In this document: positions 61,987 to 64,000 of the stretch, piece by piece
How the letters are laid out: every line of letters begins with the position of its first letter
Numbering within the stretch: the first letter of the stretch is position 1
Assembly: GCA_963920525.1 (NCBI GenBank)
Contig: OY986440.1
Location: 1,550,001-1,614,000, forward strand
DNA length: 64,000 nt
Origin: Dichetophora obliterata
Taxonomy: Eukaryota > Arthropoda > Insecta > Diptera > Sciomyzidae
Reading direction: 5' to 3'
Program-made: the position numbers and the translations under genes
Notes under the pieces: model-generated
Database searches by the model: none
What the model saw: the letters and a program-made list of their open reading frames with translations, nothing else
What the model was told of the DNA's origin: nothing

Positions 61987-64000
61987 TACAAACTACAAAA
62001 AATAAAGGTGGCAACCCTATCCACCATCTTGAATTTTAAAATTCTGACCTTAGATTCGAAATCAGCGATAAAATTAATTTTGACCTTGAAAAAACACCCC
62101 AGATTAAACCGGATATTTTTTCCATAGCGACTCTCACAAAAGCCACATGGCGGCCATCATTAAAAAATTGTCAACTCTGCGCCTCTCCTAAGCGGCCATT
62201 ATACTTTTGTGGAAGGAGGAGGAGCCACAAAAACAGCCAGTGTTGTGCAAAAGTTTATGAGAAGTATAAGTGTTGTGTAAATTTGAAACCAGTTTCAATG
62301 CCTTCCTACACTCATTACCAATTCCTAGAGAACCCTATGATTTTGAAATTTTATAATTTTGAAATTCTGACGACGGATTCGGATTCAGTGACCCATATTT
62401 TGTGTATGATTTTTTTTTTGCCTTCCCCGAATTCTCAAAACTACAGAAAAAGAAGGTGGCAACCCTATCCACCATCTTGAATTTTAAAATTCTGACTTCA
62501 GATTCGAAATCAGCGACCCCTAAACACTAATAAATGACGTTTAAAATTCTTAAAAAGACATATTATTAGGTGGCAACCCTATTATTTCGAATCTTTATAA
62601 TTTTGAAATTCTGACGACGGATTCGGATTCAGTGACCCATATTTTGAGTATGATTTTTTTTTGCCTTCCCCGAATTCTCAAAACTACAGAAAAAGAAGGT
62701 GGCAACCCTATCCACCATCTTGAATTTTAAAATTCTGACTTCAGATTCGAAATCAGCGACCCCTAAACACTAATAAATGACTACAAACTACAAAAAATAA
62801 AGGTGGCAACCCTATCCACCATCTTGAATTTTAAAATTCTGACCTTAGATTCGAAATCAGCGATAAAATTAATTTTGACCTTGAAAAAACACCCCAGATT
62901 AAACCGGATATTTTTTCCATAGCGACTCTCACAATAGCCACATGGCGGCCATCATTAAAAAATTGTCAACTCTGCGCCTCTCCTAAGCGGCCATTATACT
63001 TTTGTGGAAGGAGGAGGAGCCACAAAAACAGCCAGTGTTGTGCAAAAGTTTATGAGAAGTATAAGTGTTGTGTAAATTTGAAACCAGTTTCAATGCCTTC
63101 CTACACTCATTACCAATTCCTAGAGAACCCTATGATTTTGAAATTTTATAATTTTGAAATTCTGACGACGGATTCGGATTCAGTGACCCATATTTTGCGT
63201 ATGATTTTTTTTTTGCCTTCCCCGAATTCTCAAAACTACAGAAAAAGAAGGTGGCAACCCTATCCACCATCTTGAATTTTAAAATTCTGACTTCAGATTC
63301 GAAATCAGCGACCCCTAAACACTAATAAATGACTACAAACTACAAAAAATAAAGGTGGCAACCCTATCCACCATCTTGAATTTTAAAATTCTGACCTTAG
63401 ATTCGAAATCAGCGATAAAATTAATTTTGACCTTGAAAAAACACCCCAGATTAAACCGGATATTTTTTCCATAGCGACTCTCACAAAAGCCACATGGCGG
63501 CCATCATTAAAAAATTGTCAACTCTGCGCCTCTCCTAAGCGGCCATTATACTTTTGTGGAAGGAGGAGGAGCCACAAGAACAGCCAGTGTTGTGCAAAAG
63601 TTTATGAGAAGTATAAGTGTTGTGTAAATTTGAAACCAGTTTCAATGCCTTCCTACACTCATTACCAATTCCTAGAGAACCCTATGATTTTGAAATTTTA
63701 TAATTTTGAAATTCTGACGACGGATTCGGATTCAGTGACCCATATTTTGTGTATGATTTTTTTTTTGCCTTCCCCGAATTCTCAAAACTACAGAAAAAGA
63801 AGGTGGCAACCCTATCCACCATCTTGAATTTTAAAATTCTGACTTCAGATTCGAAATCAGCGACCCCTAAACACTAATAAATGACGTTTAAAATTCTTAA
63901 AAAGACATATTATTAGGTGGCAACCCTATTATTTCGAATCTTTATAATTTTGAAATTCTGACGACGGATTCGGATTCAGTGACCCATATTTTGTGTATGA
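61987..64000. repeat. Right-hand 2142-bp higher-order repeat, copy 2 (cut by window end)
   Basis: A modules start at 61987, 62782 (no B) and 63334. TTTTGAGTATG near 62644, CACAATAGCC near 62930 and CCACAAGAAC near 63575 repeat the order of copy 1. The final B starts at 63886 and is cut at 64000, so the array continues. Confidence 0.88.

Larger units (their letters stand above)
1..64000. repeat. Tandem satellite array of A and B modules (entire window)
   Basis: Every base belongs to one of two related modules, A (about 552 bp) or B (about 243 bp), always in the same orientation. Units are A, AB or ABB, giving periods near 552, 795 and 1038 bp. I count 78 A modules, 86 B modules and two 104-bp A remnants. 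Between 769 and 63334 the expected length (76 A, 84 B, two remnants) is within about 7 bp of the actual length, so no unexplained insertion is present. Copies look almost identical, differing by scattered single-base variants and T-run length. No unique DNA, inversion or transposon insertion was seen. This is typical of eukaryotic satellite DNA maintained by unequal exchange; chromosomal location and species cannot be read from the sequence. Confidence 0.98.

Noticed and set aside
1..64000. CRISPR array
   Set aside because: Repeats are hundreds of bases long, abut directly and have no unique spacers.
1..64000. rDNA, tRNA or 5S gene cluster
   Set aside because: No rRNA or tRNA sequence was recognised. 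GATTCGAAATC resembles a Pol III B box only loosely and no matching A box lies upstream at a suitable distance.
1..64000. Telomeric repeat array
   Set aside because: TTAGG occurs only singly within the B leader junction (TATTAGGTGG), not in tandem.
1..64000. Mammalian-type CENP-B box
   Set aside because: TTCG sites in the modules lack the required downstream A and CGGG.
1..64000. Assembly artefact created by copying one read
   Set aside because: Units differ by many patterned single-base variants and form several distinct higher-order periods, which a simple copying error would not produce. Misjoined or collapsed segments cannot be excluded without reads.

Overview
The whole 64 kb window is one uninterrupted tandem satellite array. 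I see no protein-coding gene, RNA gene, intact transposon, CRISPR array or unique flanking DNA, and the array runs off both ends. All copies lie head to tail in one orientation. An AT-rich array of this size with nested higher-order repeats points to eukaryotic heterochromatin (centromeric, pericentromeric, subtelomeric or sex-chromosome). An invertebrate, perhaps an arthropod, is my guess from the general look of the sequence; nothing here proves it, and no named satellite family is recognised.

The array is built from two modules. Module A is about 552 bp: a 20-bp leader, a core of about 63 bp, a 260-bp A-specific segment, then 125-bp and 84-bp core-derived segments. Module B is about 243 bp: a 30-bp leader, then 129-bp and 84-bp segments closely related to the 3' part of A. 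Each unit is one A followed by zero, one or two B, giving repeat lengths near 552, 795 and 1038 bp. I count 78 A modules (the first lacks 26 bases) and 86 B modules (the last is cut by the window end). Of units 1-77, 49 are AB, 16 are ABB, 10 are A alone and two are AB plus a 104-bp A remnant plus B. These lengths account for the spacing to within a few bases overall; the residue is mainly T-run length changes.

Shared rare variants show nested higher-order repeats. From 1 to 11.5 kb a 2.63-kb unit (AB-ABB-AB) occurs three times. From 13.9 to 18.7 kb there are plain AB units with two roughly alternating A subtypes. From 18.7 to 29.6 kb there are 4.53-kb and 2.14-kb repeats. From about 31.8 to 54.8 kb a 12-unit, 10.6-kb repeat is present in slightly over two copies, one carrying a 2.6-kb replaced patch. 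From 54.3 to 59.8 kb there are plain AB units, and from 59.8 kb to the end another 2.14-kb repeat.

The 260-bp A-specific segment holds the only complex sequence: a perfect 8-bp-stem hairpin with a GGA-repeat loop, a pair of GCGGCCATYAT motifs resembling YY1/Pho sites, a 16-bp dyad and a 30-bp local duplication. The recurring 65-84 residue open frames start at TTG, differ in length only through T-run indels, and are judged not to be genes.
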